The notes beneath the pieces were generated by a model. That model did no database searches. It was not told the DNA's origin and was given only the letters and a program-made list of their open reading frames with translations. From NCBI GenBank assembly GCA_024180945.1, contig JAKSGN010000003.1, forward strand, positions 1,488,001 to 1,552,000: 64,000 bases of DNA. The letters run 5' to 3'. Below, piece by piece: positions 1 to 11,215 of the stretch (its first letter is position 1; each line of letters begins with the position of its first letter). The DNA is from Macrophomina tecta. Lineage: Eukaryota; Ascomycota; Dothideomycetes; Botryosphaeriales; Botryosphaeriaceae. The position numbers were made by a program, and so were the translations under genes.

Positions 1-2
1 CC

Positions 3-1985
3 ACACCTATGGTTGGGAAAACAACACTGCTTAAACTACTTGGCCATCACATTACTCATCACGAGTTGGACCTCGAGCCAGTTTACATTGAGTGGGAATC
101 AAGACAGGATCGCAATGGTCTCCCATACGAGAAGTACCTTGCACAGGAGAAAATAACATGGCAAGAATGGAATGCTGAATCTCGCCCTTGTAACCCGCGA
201 GCCCGGACCATCTACCTTATCGATGAAGCTCAAAGGTCATACGAAGAAGACACTCTATGGTCCATGCTGAAGAACTACCATAATACGAGGGACGGGTCTT
301 TGTACGTCCTTGTCTGTGTCTACGGTGCTGCCGGAATCTCCCCACAACGCGAAACGTTTATTGAATCCCAGGCGCGACTCATGCATTCCATGCAACGTAT
401 CGAGTTACGTCCTTCTACGCCTGGAAGTCCATATATGCTCTTCAAGCAAGAGGATACAGATGCTATGCTGAGGAAGTTCGCCCTATATCACAAATGCCAG
501 CTCGACAACGGAGTTGTTGAATACCTCCATCGCGCTACTGGTGGCCATCCGGGCATGCTTGGGGTGCTACTATCGCACGTAAAAACTTTTTGCCGAGAGG
601 TAAGGCGTACATACATATACTAGAGACTGGGCTTTACTAATGTTTAAAAGACTGGTGTTCCTGTACCTCGGACATTGTCGCCAGAGTTCCTTCACGAATT
701 GATTGTCCAGCATGAAGACAGCTTCGTGGAATGGCTTGGCCGTTGGGGCAGAGGTGTCTGGTCGCCCCGGTGCGAGGGTAACGTTCAGAAGTGTCTCAGA
801 AAGTCTGAGTACAGCCATATTCAACTGCTGGACGTAAAAAAGGCGCTACGCGAAGTCGCTATACAACCAGATGGGCTAACCCGCCGACAAAAAGACTTTG
901 ACGCGTTTGCGTTGTGTCATAAGGCGGGCTTACTGCACACCGAACAGCCACTAGTGGGAAGCGAAGACACGAAGTTTACTTTTCCATCTCCACTACATCG
1001 ACGAGTCGCCTACCGTCGCCTTTTCCCAGGTCGAGAGCCAGATGCTGTGTTGAAGGATCTAAATCTCCGGCAGATTTGCATCAATGCAATTGCTCGATTC
1101 AGCCCGGGCGCCCTCCAAAAACGCCGGTATTCCCAGTCTAGTGGGAGCTGGGGCATTCCTGAAGCTGCCTTTCAAGATGAGCTCTACTGCTGTCTGAACC
1201 GTGAGCTCCATTATGTCCCTATTCTGTCTGAGTATTCCCACACCAAAGACGGCCGAATAGATTTCTACATCTCTGATCAAAAGTGGGGGATCGAAGTACT
1301 GCAGTGCGGAAGTAATGCAGAAATCGAGAAGCATATTGCTCGATTCGCCTACGGCGGCAAGTATCAAAGATGGGAGATCATGGACGACTACGTGATTCTC
1401 AACTTCTGCCCCAGAGCTGCGCTTCGAGAAGTTAAGATTAAAGGTAGGCTTTCTTACTATCGATGCTTATCAAAGAGGTTCACATATAATACTAACGTAT
1501 TTTACTATTTAGATGAGCAAATCAAATCCCATCTCTTTCATATCGTTGTAGAACCCGAGGAATTCACTGCGGAAATCTATACGCACGACATACAGTTGTG
1601 TCAGGCGTGGTCATTGAGTGAAGGGAGACAAAGAGCCAGTACAGACTTCTACGACTTCAATGATGATGTCTCTGATACAGCAAACTGTGCTGCTCCGCTG
1701 CAAGACGAACCAACCCAGAGGAGGGAAGGGACGACAGTAGAAATGGAGGAGAGGGAGCGACGGATGGAGGAGAGGGAGAGGGAGATGGAACGACGGATGG
1801 AGGAGAGAGAGAGAGAGATGGAGCGACAAATGGAGGAGAGAGAGAGAGAGAGGGAGCGACAAATGGAGGAGATGAGGGTAGAGATGGAGCGAGAAAAGGA
1901 GAAGATAAGGCTGCAAAGAGAGCGAGAGGATAGCAAAGAGCAGGACAAGCCAGTGCTAGGAAGAGATAGAAAAAGGAAAAGGTGA
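3..1985 (+). CDS. Crinkler-type P-loop NTPase-nuclease protein, 5' truncated by window edge
   Basis: Predicted P-loop NTPase joined to a restriction-endonuclease-fold nuclease, the architecture known from Crinkler (CRN)-type effectors. The frame is already open at the window edge, so the N-terminus lies outside. Proposed exons: 3-599, 651-1443, 1513-1985; the 51- and 69-nt introns have GT..AG ends and TACTAAT/TACTAAC branch sites and keep phase 0. Walker A is PMVGKTT (about 6-26); the codon before TPMVGKT ends in CC, so the usual first Gly cannot be there, but Ala would fit. Walker B is IYLIDEAQ (about 210-233). The nuclease part has E in FQDELY, then GRIDFYI and WGIEVLQCG (1251-1310), the E..D..E core. 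The tail (1744-1920) is a coiled coil of MEERERE-like repeats ending in basic RDRKRKR, a possible nuclear signal. The second intron is a multiple of three without stops and may be retained. Family assignment is from motifs, not a search. Confidence 0.75.
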
Positions 1986-3413
1986 CGGTGGGAGAGGTGG
2001 GATGATGATTTAAATAAATTGTTAGTTGGTTCTTCTACGTTATACTCGATCGCGTGAGGCTTTATTCAAATAATTTTCATGGAATGCATGGACTAGAGTG
2101 GAGGCCATAGGACTCGAATGACTCTTCCTTTGTTCTCTTTGTTGATACGTACCTCGAAGGCCGTTATTAGACAAGCTTTAATAGCTTGCTTAACGAACAG
2201 AGCTTAAGGCAGTTGGGTATATCAACCCCTACCTGCTCTTTCTTCAAAGCTTCGACCGCGCGCCCCAGCGCGACTCCGCATCTTCGACGGCATAGGAAGG
2301 CGCTGGAAAGCACCTCCGCGCCATGGGTGCTTAGAGGACGGCGTCTGAACGGAGCGCTTACTTATCTTATCGATCTACGGTTGGCCGGCTCACCTACGCT
2401 CTGCAGGTGAGGAGGAAAGGGGAAGAAGGAGAGGAAGGAAGGAAAGGGAAGGACCTGGCGGGGCCGGGCTTTCTTTCCCCTTAATTTGTATCCGGGCCTC
2501 CACCTTAGATTTTCCTTTCCATCTTTCTTTCATCCGCACAGACTGGCAAATAGTTTGACAGGTCCAGCCACAGGCTCGTAGACTACTCAACGAGTAACTG
2601 TACCTCTCCGCCTCGTCTTCGCCAGAGCCACACGGCGGCCTGCGCCGCTGTTTGTGACGCCTGCCTGCTCGCCAAGGTGATGTTTGGAATCCGCCTCGTC
2701 GACGTCATACCAGGCGAGTGGGTAATGGCGTGATGTCCCCGAGTCTGCCATCTTCCTACGTTCAAGCTTGGAGGGGGGGCCGTACAAGGTCCCAGTACGC
2801 TCGCACTGTAAGGAAAACCAATGCCTGTTTTTCATACCGCTGCTTCGATGACCCTGCCTGTTGCGATTTCTGGGGCAGAGCGATCCTGCCGATGCTTGCA
2901 GAGCAAGAGACAGCCCACCTAGAAGCAACGGAGGTTCTCCGTAAACTCGTCACTGAGGACCTTCTTGCCTCGTCTTCCAAGTGATTAGCAAGGTATGTTA
3001 CAGTCCACCGTCTTGCGTTGTGCTCGTGACTTCCACCATATAGCGGTAGGTCATGGCGGTAGGTCAAGTATTAGGCAAAGTAAGATTTGCCATGAGAACA
3101 GCGCGATCGGGTCTGTGGGAACCTTGGGTGTTTATAAATATGCGTCCGGGTCTTTTCTTCTTCTTTTTCTGTTCTTTTTTTTTTTTTTTTTTTTTTCAAA
3201 ATTTAACTCGTACGTTAAGATTTGGCGGAGACTCTCATAGAAATATCCAATTGGAATATTGTAGTAAATCGGAAAAGAACAGCATCCTTCACATACGCTA
3301 GAAAGGTCAAAGTGACGCCCTAAACTCTGGAACAGACTAGCGTGGCATCGAGGCAGAGTACGGGAAAATCTGGAAATGCGTAAAGAACCCAGACCTTAAT
3401 ACAGAAGTGAGAA
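1986..3413. other. Intergenic, no convincing gene
   Basis: No complete gene is seen. A plus-strand ORF at 2718-2984 (88 codons, containing FDDPACCDFWGRAILPMLAE) reads like protein but has no start context, no recognisable domain and no continuation; it may be a relic. A 22-nt T run lies at 3175-3196. Confidence 0.5.
3175..3196. repeat. Poly-T tract (22 nt)
   Basis: Uninterrupted run of 22 T in an intergenic stretch. Similar long A/T runs occur at 16147, 32081, 47014, 47461 and 53756 in this window, so the genome tolerates them. Confidence 0.95.
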
Positions 3414-4639
3414 TCATCCCCATCCGCAACCCAACAGCAACCGGGGAAGAAAAAGGAAACAAGTTGACTGACCAATAACTCCAAACCCAAATTCTAGACG
3501 CCAATCAAAGACTCCAACTGCACAGCGTCCTCCTTCACTCCACACCATCCGAATCAGTCGCCCCATCCTCCCCACCGCCCCCGTCCCCATTGGTGGCCTC
3601 GTCAGCCCGTCAATCAACTCCCCAAACCGCCCCGGCCCCGGCGATGGCTCAACTCCGAGCTGCCCCACACCATCTGACTGTCGGGACGGCCTACCAGGCG
3701 TACTGCCGTACGAATACCCATCATCCGGCCCAGCTGGTGTCCCCTGTTGCTGTGGCTGTGGCTCTTGCTGTCCATGCGGCGTATACGCAGCCGCAGACGG
3801 TCTCACCGTCCTTCGCTGCCTGGACGAAGGCGGCGGCAGCGCCTCTTTCCGCTCGAGCGCTGCAGCCGACGGACTGATGTCGTCGTTGTCGGCGGCGGCG
3901 GCGTCCTCGTCCTCGGCGTAAGGTACGTCGAGGAGGGTCACGTCATGATGGCGCCGGGCGCGCGACAGGCTGCTGGAGCCGCTTCAGGTGCGGAGGCTGA
4001 GGGTAAACGTGAAGCTTGGGCGGGTGGGCGTCTGTGCGGGATGGGGTTGCTGAGGGGCCGTGGTTTGGTCTGCGGGATTCGAGGGGACGTAGTTGGTGTA
4101 TAGTTGTTCCTCGTCGTCGTCGTCGTCGTCGTCGCCGCCGTTGGCAGCGGGATGGAATATGCTTCCAGCCGCATATACATCTGAAGCAAAGCCTGAATCC
4201 GGGACGGGATAGCGGCTGCGTATGCGTGCTGCCCTTTCGGGGGATATGCGCACCGGGTCGATCTGGCGGTATCGCGCCATCTCCTGTCGCGGAGAAAGCC
4301 TTGCGTGCAGTGCCTGTTCCCTCCGTTCAGCATTGGCTCCTATCTGGACGTCCGTGAGGCAGACGCTGCCGAACTCGGATGGCAGTGGGTGGACGTCCGG
4401 TGCGGAAGAAGGAGCCTTTTCGCTCACGCTGTCGGGCCACTCATCGTCCCCGTAGGTGCGGCGAAACTCTTCGCGTGCGAAGTTTAAAACGTCGTTTCTG
4501 AGGCGCTCGCGGCGCGCAAGGCTCAGCAGGCTGTTCCCGCCAAAGTGCTCCGCCGTCTCCTGGAAGGCGGGAAAGAACTGTGGCAAACGATCTTCGAGTC
4601 GTGGGAACACTGCTCGCAGGACGATAGTATCACGGACAT
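3414..4639 (-). CDS. Unknown protein; ORF interrupted by one in-frame TGA
   Basis: I do not recognise this protein. An open minus-strand frame runs from about 4639 to a TGA at 3986-3984 and then continues in the same frame to 3414 with similar composition. The first half (about 210 residues) is helical and charged (RLEDRLPQFFPAFQETAEHF), then has an acidic GDDDDDDDEEQ stretch near 4110 and a Pro/Thr-rich end. The second half is Asp/Ala/Pro/Gln-rich, then GRFGELIDGLTRPPMGTG. No ATG occurs before the SPRQEM stretch, and an in-frame TAG lies at 4652-4650; a CCAG just before 4639 looks like an intron acceptor, so a 5' exon is probably missing from my model. The TGA could be the true end, a pseudogene lesion, or lie in a short intron I cannot place. 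Function unknown. Confidence 0.45.
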
Positions 4640-5111
4640 CTGGAAGACCCTAGCCTCGTTCTGAGTATTGTCTAGCAGCCATATGCCGTTCTCATTGTCC
4701 TTTTCCCTTCATCTGACAGCTTTGTTCTTTGTGGTGTGGGTTGAAGTTATGATTTTCACTCAGAGATTTGCAACACGGAGTCAAAGCTGAGTCCGCGATG
4801 TTTCTCATTATGCCTCAAAGAACCTCAACGCCGGACTCGAGCTCCGGATTTGATCTAGTGCGCTATCAAGACAATGGCCGAGGACCCTCGTAAGTCCAAA
4901 AAGCTACTTCTCCGAAGCAAGTATGCCAACATTGAAGGGGGGTGTCAAGACACAACTCTTTAAAGCGCCTTCCGCTTCCACCAAAACCAACACTCACCAA
5001 GATGTCACGCTTTTTTGCAACTCACATTGCCCACAACCGCCACTTCAAAGCCTGTCAGAGTAACAAAGCAATTCCTCCAAGTACCGCCACAACTATTTAC
5101 AGCTGCCCAAC
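4640..5111. other. Intergenic between two minus-strand genes
   Basis: About 470 nt holding the 3' flank of the proline-rich gene and the unmodelled 5' end of the unknown gene downstream. Nothing else is recognisable. Confidence 0.4.
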
Positions 5112-7087
5112 TTAGCGCTGCAATTTACCCTGACGGCGGTCGATAAGCATCTGCATCAGGATCTGCTTCTCCTCTGACCTAGAGGCATCGGCATGGGATT
5201 GAGACAGCTGATCATCTGATAGATGAGCATGCGCTTGCCGAAAAAGTTCCGGGTCGATGAGGATACTGTTAGAGGGGTACGGGGCGGGATTATTGACGGT
5301 GTGGCTGGCAAAAGCAGAAGGAGAGGGCACCGGCCCTTCAACTTTTGCTGCGCCGTTGGGCTGAACCACAAGTAGAGGTGTGCCGCTGAAGGTGCTGACA
5401 TCAGGCGTCGCAGGGAAGGGAGAACATGATGCTGCGACTGGGAGTGCGTGATCTTGCCTAGGTAGGTGTGTGTTGCTGAAGCTGTCCGACTGGACGGTGC
5501 TGGAATTGCCCAGGCGTACGTTGCTCGCGCGGTCCGCTTGTGCAATTTTCGACGCCTCTGGGTGGACGCTGGTTGCATTACCTGACTGTGTCGTCCTCGG
5601 GCTGCGCTCAGGATTGACCAGCCATGTAGATTGCGTTGCTCTTGGCTTCTGCGGCTGAGTGGGTGCAAGCAACATCATCCGGCGGTGATCAGAGTGATCA
5701 CTGCCCGCCGCATTGTGAGTAGCAGTACTTACTTGCTGGGCGGCCGCAACGTAGCGGTCTGGCATCCGATCGGAAGCATTCTTCAGGCTGTGAAGATAGC
5801 TCGGCTGCACAGGAGGCGTAGGTGTCGGTACATACCACCTCCTCAACGCCCAGTGCATCCCGAAACGCTCGACGACATGCGGCGGCGGACATTCGCGCTG
5901 CACGAACACTCCTCCCCGCAGCCAACCCTCCCCCTTCGGATCCTCAGCCGGCGTGGCCAGCCTAGCCCACTCCTCCAACACCCTCTTCTCAAACATTGGA
6001 TCCAGCATGCCCTCGTGCACCCTCCACACGGCGCCAAACCGATTCCCGCCGGGCTGCCTCACAACCATCCCCCCTTGGCCCGCATCCGCAAAGACCTCCC
6101 ACACCGTATTCAACACGACCTGCTGCCGGCTCAGCCGCCGCACCAGCGCTCCATCCCTCTCCGTGCGCGCGCGCGCCCTCCCCGGCGCAAACCCGCAGTT
6201 CTCCTCGCACCACGCCATGACCGCCGCCCGCACCGACGCTTCCGCGACCCGCAGCGCCTCGACGTCCTGCACGCACGCCATCCGTGCGCACACGTCCGCG
6301 ACCGTGACGCGGCTGTCGTAGCACATCCACATCGCGACCCTCCACGCCTCGACGCGCGTGCTGATGCGCCCAGGCCCGAGGATGGGCAGGTCGTACAGCG
6401 GCTGTGCGCACGCGCCGAGGGCTGGGTCGCCGCGCGCGTCGCGGACGTAGCGCAGGTGGATGGGTTGCGAGGTCGGCGTGGGAAGTGGGCGCTCGAGCGT
6501 GCCGAGGAGGAGGGGGAGGTTGTCGGGGGCGGCCCATTCTTGGCCGGGGATGAGGTCGGTGGTGTCGGAGGGGGAGGTGCCGCAGGCTGGCGGGTGGTGG
6601 TAGGTGTGAAGGGGTTTGGTGTGTGGGCGTGGGATGTCGACGGCAAGGCGCTCGTGCGGGCGGAGAGAGCGGAGTGAGCGTGGTTGAAAGAACGGGGGTG
6701 GTGTCATGAGTCCGTAGTGTTGGTGCGTGGGAGTACGCGTGGGATTGGCTGTTGTGGTGCGAGTTGCGGCGACGGCGGGCAGCTGGTGCGGAGGAGGAGG
6801 AGGAGGAAGAGGTGATGCTACTGGCGCTGGAAGAGTGTTGGTCTGTGGTGTGGTAAATGCTGTTGATGTGATAGAAGGGCGCTGAATCAAGCTTAACTTA
6901 CCCTGGCCGCAGGAGTGTCAGGTACGTCGGGGACGACATCCATGACGTGCTCGGGAGGTTCCTGGTCTGTTGTGGCGGCGGTTTGGCTGGGCGATGAAGC
7001 GTTGTTGTTCAGCCGCTGCACGAAATGCCGGACGTTGGCGTTGGCATGGGCTTCAGCCTCCGGGGAGTTCCCGGCCTCGTGAGACAT
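5112..7087 (-). CDS. Proline-rich protein of unknown function
   Basis: I do not recognise a family. The model has exon 1 at 7087-6902 (start MSHEAGNSPE) and exon 2 at 6842-5112. The 59-nt intron has a GTAAGT donor and CACAG acceptor and joins DTPAAR to TNTLPAP in phase 0, giving about 638 residues. The N-terminal third is low complexity and Pro/Thr-rich, with PLPPPPPPHQ. The middle (roughly 6410-5830) looks folded: WRVAMWMCYDSRVTVADVC, then AVMAWCEENCGF and RQQVVLNTVWEVF, consistent with a small helical domain. The C-terminal third is again Ser/Pro/Gln-rich. Near 5735 a GTAAGT inside the frame opens a 78-nt stop-free segment ending in CACTCAG, which may be an alternatively retained intron (26 codons). 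The composition would suit a nuclear or regulatory protein, but that is only inference. Confidence 0.65.
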
Positions 7088-7434
7088 GGCTTCTGTTTCT
7101 GTATGATGTCTTGTTTGGCGGTCGATATTTCGAGTTGGGCATTCCAGAGAGGGCGAGTCGTGTTTGCCTAAAGTGCGGGAGGCCAGTGTGAAAGCCGCGG
7201 CAAAACTTGCTGTGGGAACCTGTTCGTGTTGTGAATGAAAGGCGGATTGCTTCTGCTGATACGTTCGCTTCCGGCAAAGAGGTTTCACCACGTTGCTTCA
7301 TTTTCCCAATATGAGCAAACTGCATGGCAGCCCCCATCGTAGTCACGAGCTTGTTCGCAAATGGACCGTATTTTTCACACTGACAACCTATATGACGGAA
7401 ATTCAAGAATGTATATGCCCACAGACCATGTAGG
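7088..7434. other. Intergenic between P450 3' end and proline-rich gene 5' end
   Basis: About 350 nt carrying the 3' flank of the P450 and the promoter of the next minus-strand gene. The proline-rich gene's frame is open upstream of its chosen start as far as 7291, so a longer N-terminus is possible. No other feature is visible. Confidence 0.5.
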
Positions 7435-9121
7435 TTAGTGCAAAGTAACTTCTACCCGTGTTTTCGGAGAAGTCAATCCAGTGAACTCGTCGAATTCTAG
7501 CTCCTTATCCATAACCTGTCCCGGATCAAAATTGAGAACGAGCTGACTTATTGCAATCTTCATTTCGATCAGTGCCAAGCTTTCACTTCGTTAGTCCCTG
7601 AATATGCGTATTTAAGTCAAGGTAACCTACTTCTGACCAATGCAATTCCGGGTGCCAAGGGAAAAGACAACGAGATTCCGATGCATGGCAGCCGTGTCTT
7701 CGATAAGCCATCTCTCTGGATTGAACTTCTCGGGTTCCGGATAGACCGTCGGGTCCGCACAGTAAAACAACTGAGCGCTTGATATAATAGTCTGTGCAGC
7801 ATGTAAGCAAAACACTGAGGCGCCTCCCAGGCCTGGGGTAAAATACGTACTCCGGCAGGTATGTGCACGCCGTCGAAATCCCAGCCGCCGGCGGGCGTGA
7901 CCCTCGGGTTTCGCCCTCGAATCGGACATCCAACTCGCAAGGCCTCCTTGACAACGGCCTCCAGGAGGGGAACCTTCTCAAGCTCCACCACGTCTGGTTG
8001 CGAGGATGTGCCAGTAACCAGTCCCAGCAGCTGCTTTTTCAGCTGGTACCAGAGCTGAGGCTGCTTCACGAGGTAGTAAATCGCAGTCGTAATACTCGCG
8101 GCCGTCGTCCCCGTCCCTGGTCGATCAGCCGCAACCATAGGACAGTGAGCGGTGGGCGGGACGTACCTGCAACCAACATCAGACTCCCGTTGCTCACGAG
8201 CCTCCCGCGCTCCAGCGCAACCTTGTTCCGCTCTGCCCTCTCCATCATACTCTCGAACATGATCATCCCATTCGTTTCGCCCGCGCGCTTCTGCGCGACG
8301 AGCCGGCCAAATCCCTCCGAAGCACCCTACCCGCCCCTCATCAGCAAAAAGCAACGCGAGCCGCAGCGATTACGCCCGCACAACCTCACCTGATTGACCC
8401 GCGCAACGGCCGACCCGCTCAGCCGCTGCACCCACAACGCCACGCTCCGCACAGGCGGCAAATGCATAAACACGGTCACAATCTTCGAGAACGCATCGAA
8501 GCTGTCAAGCAGCTCGTGCGCGAACCCCTCCGCCTCGAATGCGCCGTCGCCCGACCCATAACTAAAGCACGCCGCGGTCTCGAGCGCCAAGCACTGCGCA
8601 GCCAGCCACACGGGCACGTTCTCACCCCTCGCCACACGCTGCCTAATCTTGTCGATCCACCGCTCGACGTTCGGATACAGCACCCGCCGCTGCAGCCCCA
8701 ATATGTTGCTCCGCGAGAAGGCGTGCGCCATGAGGCGCTTCTCGGCGGCGTGGGCGTGCTTGTCGAGCTCGGAGAAGACGCTGCCGGCCGGATTGTCGAA
8801 GGCGACGTAGAAGTACGGGGCCTTGGCGAACTTGGTGTTCTGGCAGTAGAGCGCGGTGGTGTAGGCGTCGATGGAGTGGACGGACAACTCGTTGGGCGCG
8901 ATGCGGATGAGCGGGCCGTGGGTGGCGTGCCAGTGCCGGATCGTGGCGTGCGCGTGGCCGCTCATGTCGGCCCAGAAGAGCCACAGGCGGGAGATGGCGG
9001 CGAGCTTAGGGCCGGGAATGGCGGACAGCGGGTGGAGGAAGGCATGGTAGATGGCGCGGCAGAGGGCGAGGGCGACGAGGGTGGCTGTGAGGGCAGTGAT
9101 GGTGGTGGCAGTGTCGGCCAT
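7435..9121 (-). CDS. Cytochrome P450 monooxygenase, complete
   Basis: Membrane-anchored haem-thiolate monooxygenase of the microsomal type; substrate unknown. Five exons: 9121-8390, 8326-8167, 8116-7851, 7791-7631, 7579-7435 (introns 50-63 nt, all GT..AG), giving 487 residues, the normal P450 length. An N-terminal signal anchor (MADTATTITALTATLVALAL) is followed by the PGPKL hinge. The I-helix oxygen-activation motif is AGTGTT, re-formed across intron 2. The K-helix ExxR is EALR, the meander has NPERW, and the haem loop is FSLGTRNCIG, with the ligand Cys near residue 436. In-frame ATGs also lie upstream (frame open to 9223); I chose MADTATT because the anchor starts there. No other biosynthetic genes are adjacent, so a role in a metabolite cluster is not supported; detoxification or lipid oxidation is equally likely. 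Confidence 0.95.
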
Positions 9122-9787
9122 AGTTAGATGACTTTTGTATTGCGGGGGCATTTTTATGGTTAATATAGGAGACATTGCCCTGGTGTCTCGGATGGGTAGT
9201 CGGAACGCGGCTATCCGCTCCACGCAGGTATTCGCAGAATTGGTCTATTACCCACCCCCACTGTAAGGTAGTTATCCGGGTGGGTACATTGCTTGGACTT
9301 TCCCCGCATGCCCGCATTCAGAACTACCTACAATGTGGGGCTTCGTATGTCTGAGGTTAAATCAGATGGGGATTGGCGTGCTTCCAAGCTCGGGATGTTG
9401 GCGCACAGTACTACCGTGCTAATAAACATGCAGAAATGGAGGAGCTAGGGCACATATAAAAGTCAACATCAGATGTAGCAATTGGGAACTGCCAGTCTCT
9501 AGTTTCTAGAAAGCAACAACATCCCGAATTGTGAAGTCGTCTTTCTTTGAAACCACTCACGGCTTCCACAGCATGCCACGCCGTCTCTCTCCACACTACC
9601 TCTCACGCCCCTTCCTTTCCTTTATCACCCCACCATCCAGCTTCCGCTTAACCCATCCCTCATCCTCCCAGTAGCCTCAGCCCTCCATCAGCCCCAAATG
9701 ACGAGACTTCTCCCTCTCCGCTCTGTCAATAGGCCCAATATCCCTCACTTCCCTCGTCCTGCTCGCACCCAATCCATCGTAAGCGGC
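9122..9787. other. Upstream region of P450, non-coding
   Basis: Promoter side of the minus-strand P450. A pyrimidine-rich stretch at about 9590-9780 resembles a fungal leader or promoter. No gene is seen. Confidence 0.45.
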
Positions 9788-10281
9788 TTATCCAGCCTTA
9801 ATCGTGCCAAACGGTTCTACCAACACGTCGATGAAATCCCCCAGACACAAATGCCGCAAAGAGAGAGCACGATTCACGAGCACGAGGGCGTAGCCAACAC
9901 TCACTGCATACGGCGTGTGGACACCCGCATCCCCTGTTGAGAGGCGGCGCTTCGGCGCCGCATCCACCACTCGGCGAAGCATTGCTGCTCGCACTGCCGC
10001 ACCGCGTTGGCGGGGAGGGTGTGTACATGCGCGGATGCCAGACCTTGATGTGTTGCACGATGCGGCGGGGCGTCGGCGTAGGGCAGGGTACCGTGGGGAT
10101 TGGGGATGGTGTGAGGAGCGGCGGATTTTGCAGGAGGAGGACGACGATGAACAGGTGCGGCTTGGCCAGCTGGAGCGGTGAGGGTGCGGGATCGGCGGAG
10201 TTTTTGCGTGCTCCATGCTGGCGTCGGTTGATGGGCGGGTGGGTTGTCTTCGTCGTTTGCTGCACGCCGATTGCCGTTCAC
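9788..10281 (-). pseudogene. Possible small gene with a frameshift, function unknown
   Basis: Two overlapping minus-strand frames each look like coding sequence for part of the way. One carries RRIVQHIKVWHPRMYT and the other NAVRQCEQQCFAEWWMRRR, both with high G/C in third positions. They would make one continuous protein if one base were added or lost near 10020. A GTGAGT just after the second stretch (9904) looks like an intron donor, but I find no convincing next exon. I recognise no family. It could be a pseudogene, an assembly error or chance open frames in GC-rich DNA. Confidence 0.25.
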
Positions 10282-11060
10282 GGCGCTCAGAGCGGCTTCT
10301 CCGCCAGCCGCAGGGGAGGACTCCGTGACAACGCCCCTTCACGACCATCCTGACGAGCCTGTCCGAAGCTTCGGTGTTCAGATACCCCGGGGCCACGCGT
10401 CCTATCCGCGACTACCCTCGTTCTAATGGCTACTCCAACAAGCTGCTGTGCGTGATCAGTGTCCATCACCTCTCGATCCGCTTTCATGTTCGCCCGTGCA
10501 TGCTTCATCGATCTTCCCACCAGCGTGTTTTCTCTTCTCCGAGCTCGCGTTGTAGCTGCCACCGCCATGTGGCTCATCTTATTTTGATGCCGCTATCCGC
10601 CGCCCTAGCTGATACCCGGCACTTCGTTGCGTCCTATGGCCGGCTGTTGATCCAGTACCGTGGAGGTCGGAAGCTCTGTTGCTGTGCCAGAGTGGTCTGG
10701 TCGGTGTCACGGCTGCTCATTTTGGTAGGCATTTACTTTTCTTATTTGGTAGGAGCAACGGAGATGGATTGGTGAAGTGTCGTGCGCTCCCTGGGTGCGG
10801 CGTCAGCGAATGGGAAGGGCGGCAAGCCTTTTGGACTCTTCTCTGTTTTGTCCGCATCTCAGTATGGAAGCATGCCGCGACTTACAGATGCTCTTGCCGG
10901 TGACCTGGCTCATCGCGGTGAAAAGTTTACATCCTGATTTAGTGAGTGGAAGTTTCGGAGATGGCGCGATGAAGTGCATGTGATACGCGAAGGGAACGAA
11001 CAGCCTCACACAACCCGAAACGGAAGGGCCAAAAACACAATACACGAAAGGGAAGAAAAA
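10282..11060. other. Intergenic, no gene seen
   Basis: Open frames on both strands overlap one another and show no domain, start context or splice sites worth calling. Confidence 0.45.
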
Positions 11061-11215
11061 AAAAAACAAAAACTCTGCCCGCACTGGGGGTCGAGCCCGT
11101 AGGCCAACCCCCGGCGCAGGCCGAGAAAAACCGCCTTAATCCTTGGGGCTTGGCAAGGCAAGAGCGGCTTTTGCTACATCGAGCATCCAACTGAGCCACA
11201 TAGACTGCTGTCTAC
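11061..11215 (-). ncRNA. tRNA-like Pol III remnant (degenerate)
   Basis: Read on the minus strand, a good A-box (TGGCTCAGTTGG near 11200) is followed about 100 nt later by a B-box-like GGGCTCGACCC (near 11090), and then by runs of T interrupted by one G (11074-11061), as expected for a Pol III terminator. The acceptor strand 3' part (GTGCGGGCA) has no complementary 5' partner and the D-arm does not close, so this is not a functional tRNA by eye. It could be a decayed intron-bearing tRNA or a tRNA-derived element. Confidence 0.25.

Noticed and set aside
5631..6677. 348-codon plus-strand open frame
   Set aside because: Antisense to the proline-rich gene at 5112-7087; Arg/His/Pro-rich composition typical of a GC-rich shadow frame.
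7435..9121. P450 as part of a secondary-metabolite cluster
   Set aside because: No polyketide synthase, peptide synthetase, terpene cyclase or prenyltransferase gene is seen in the window.
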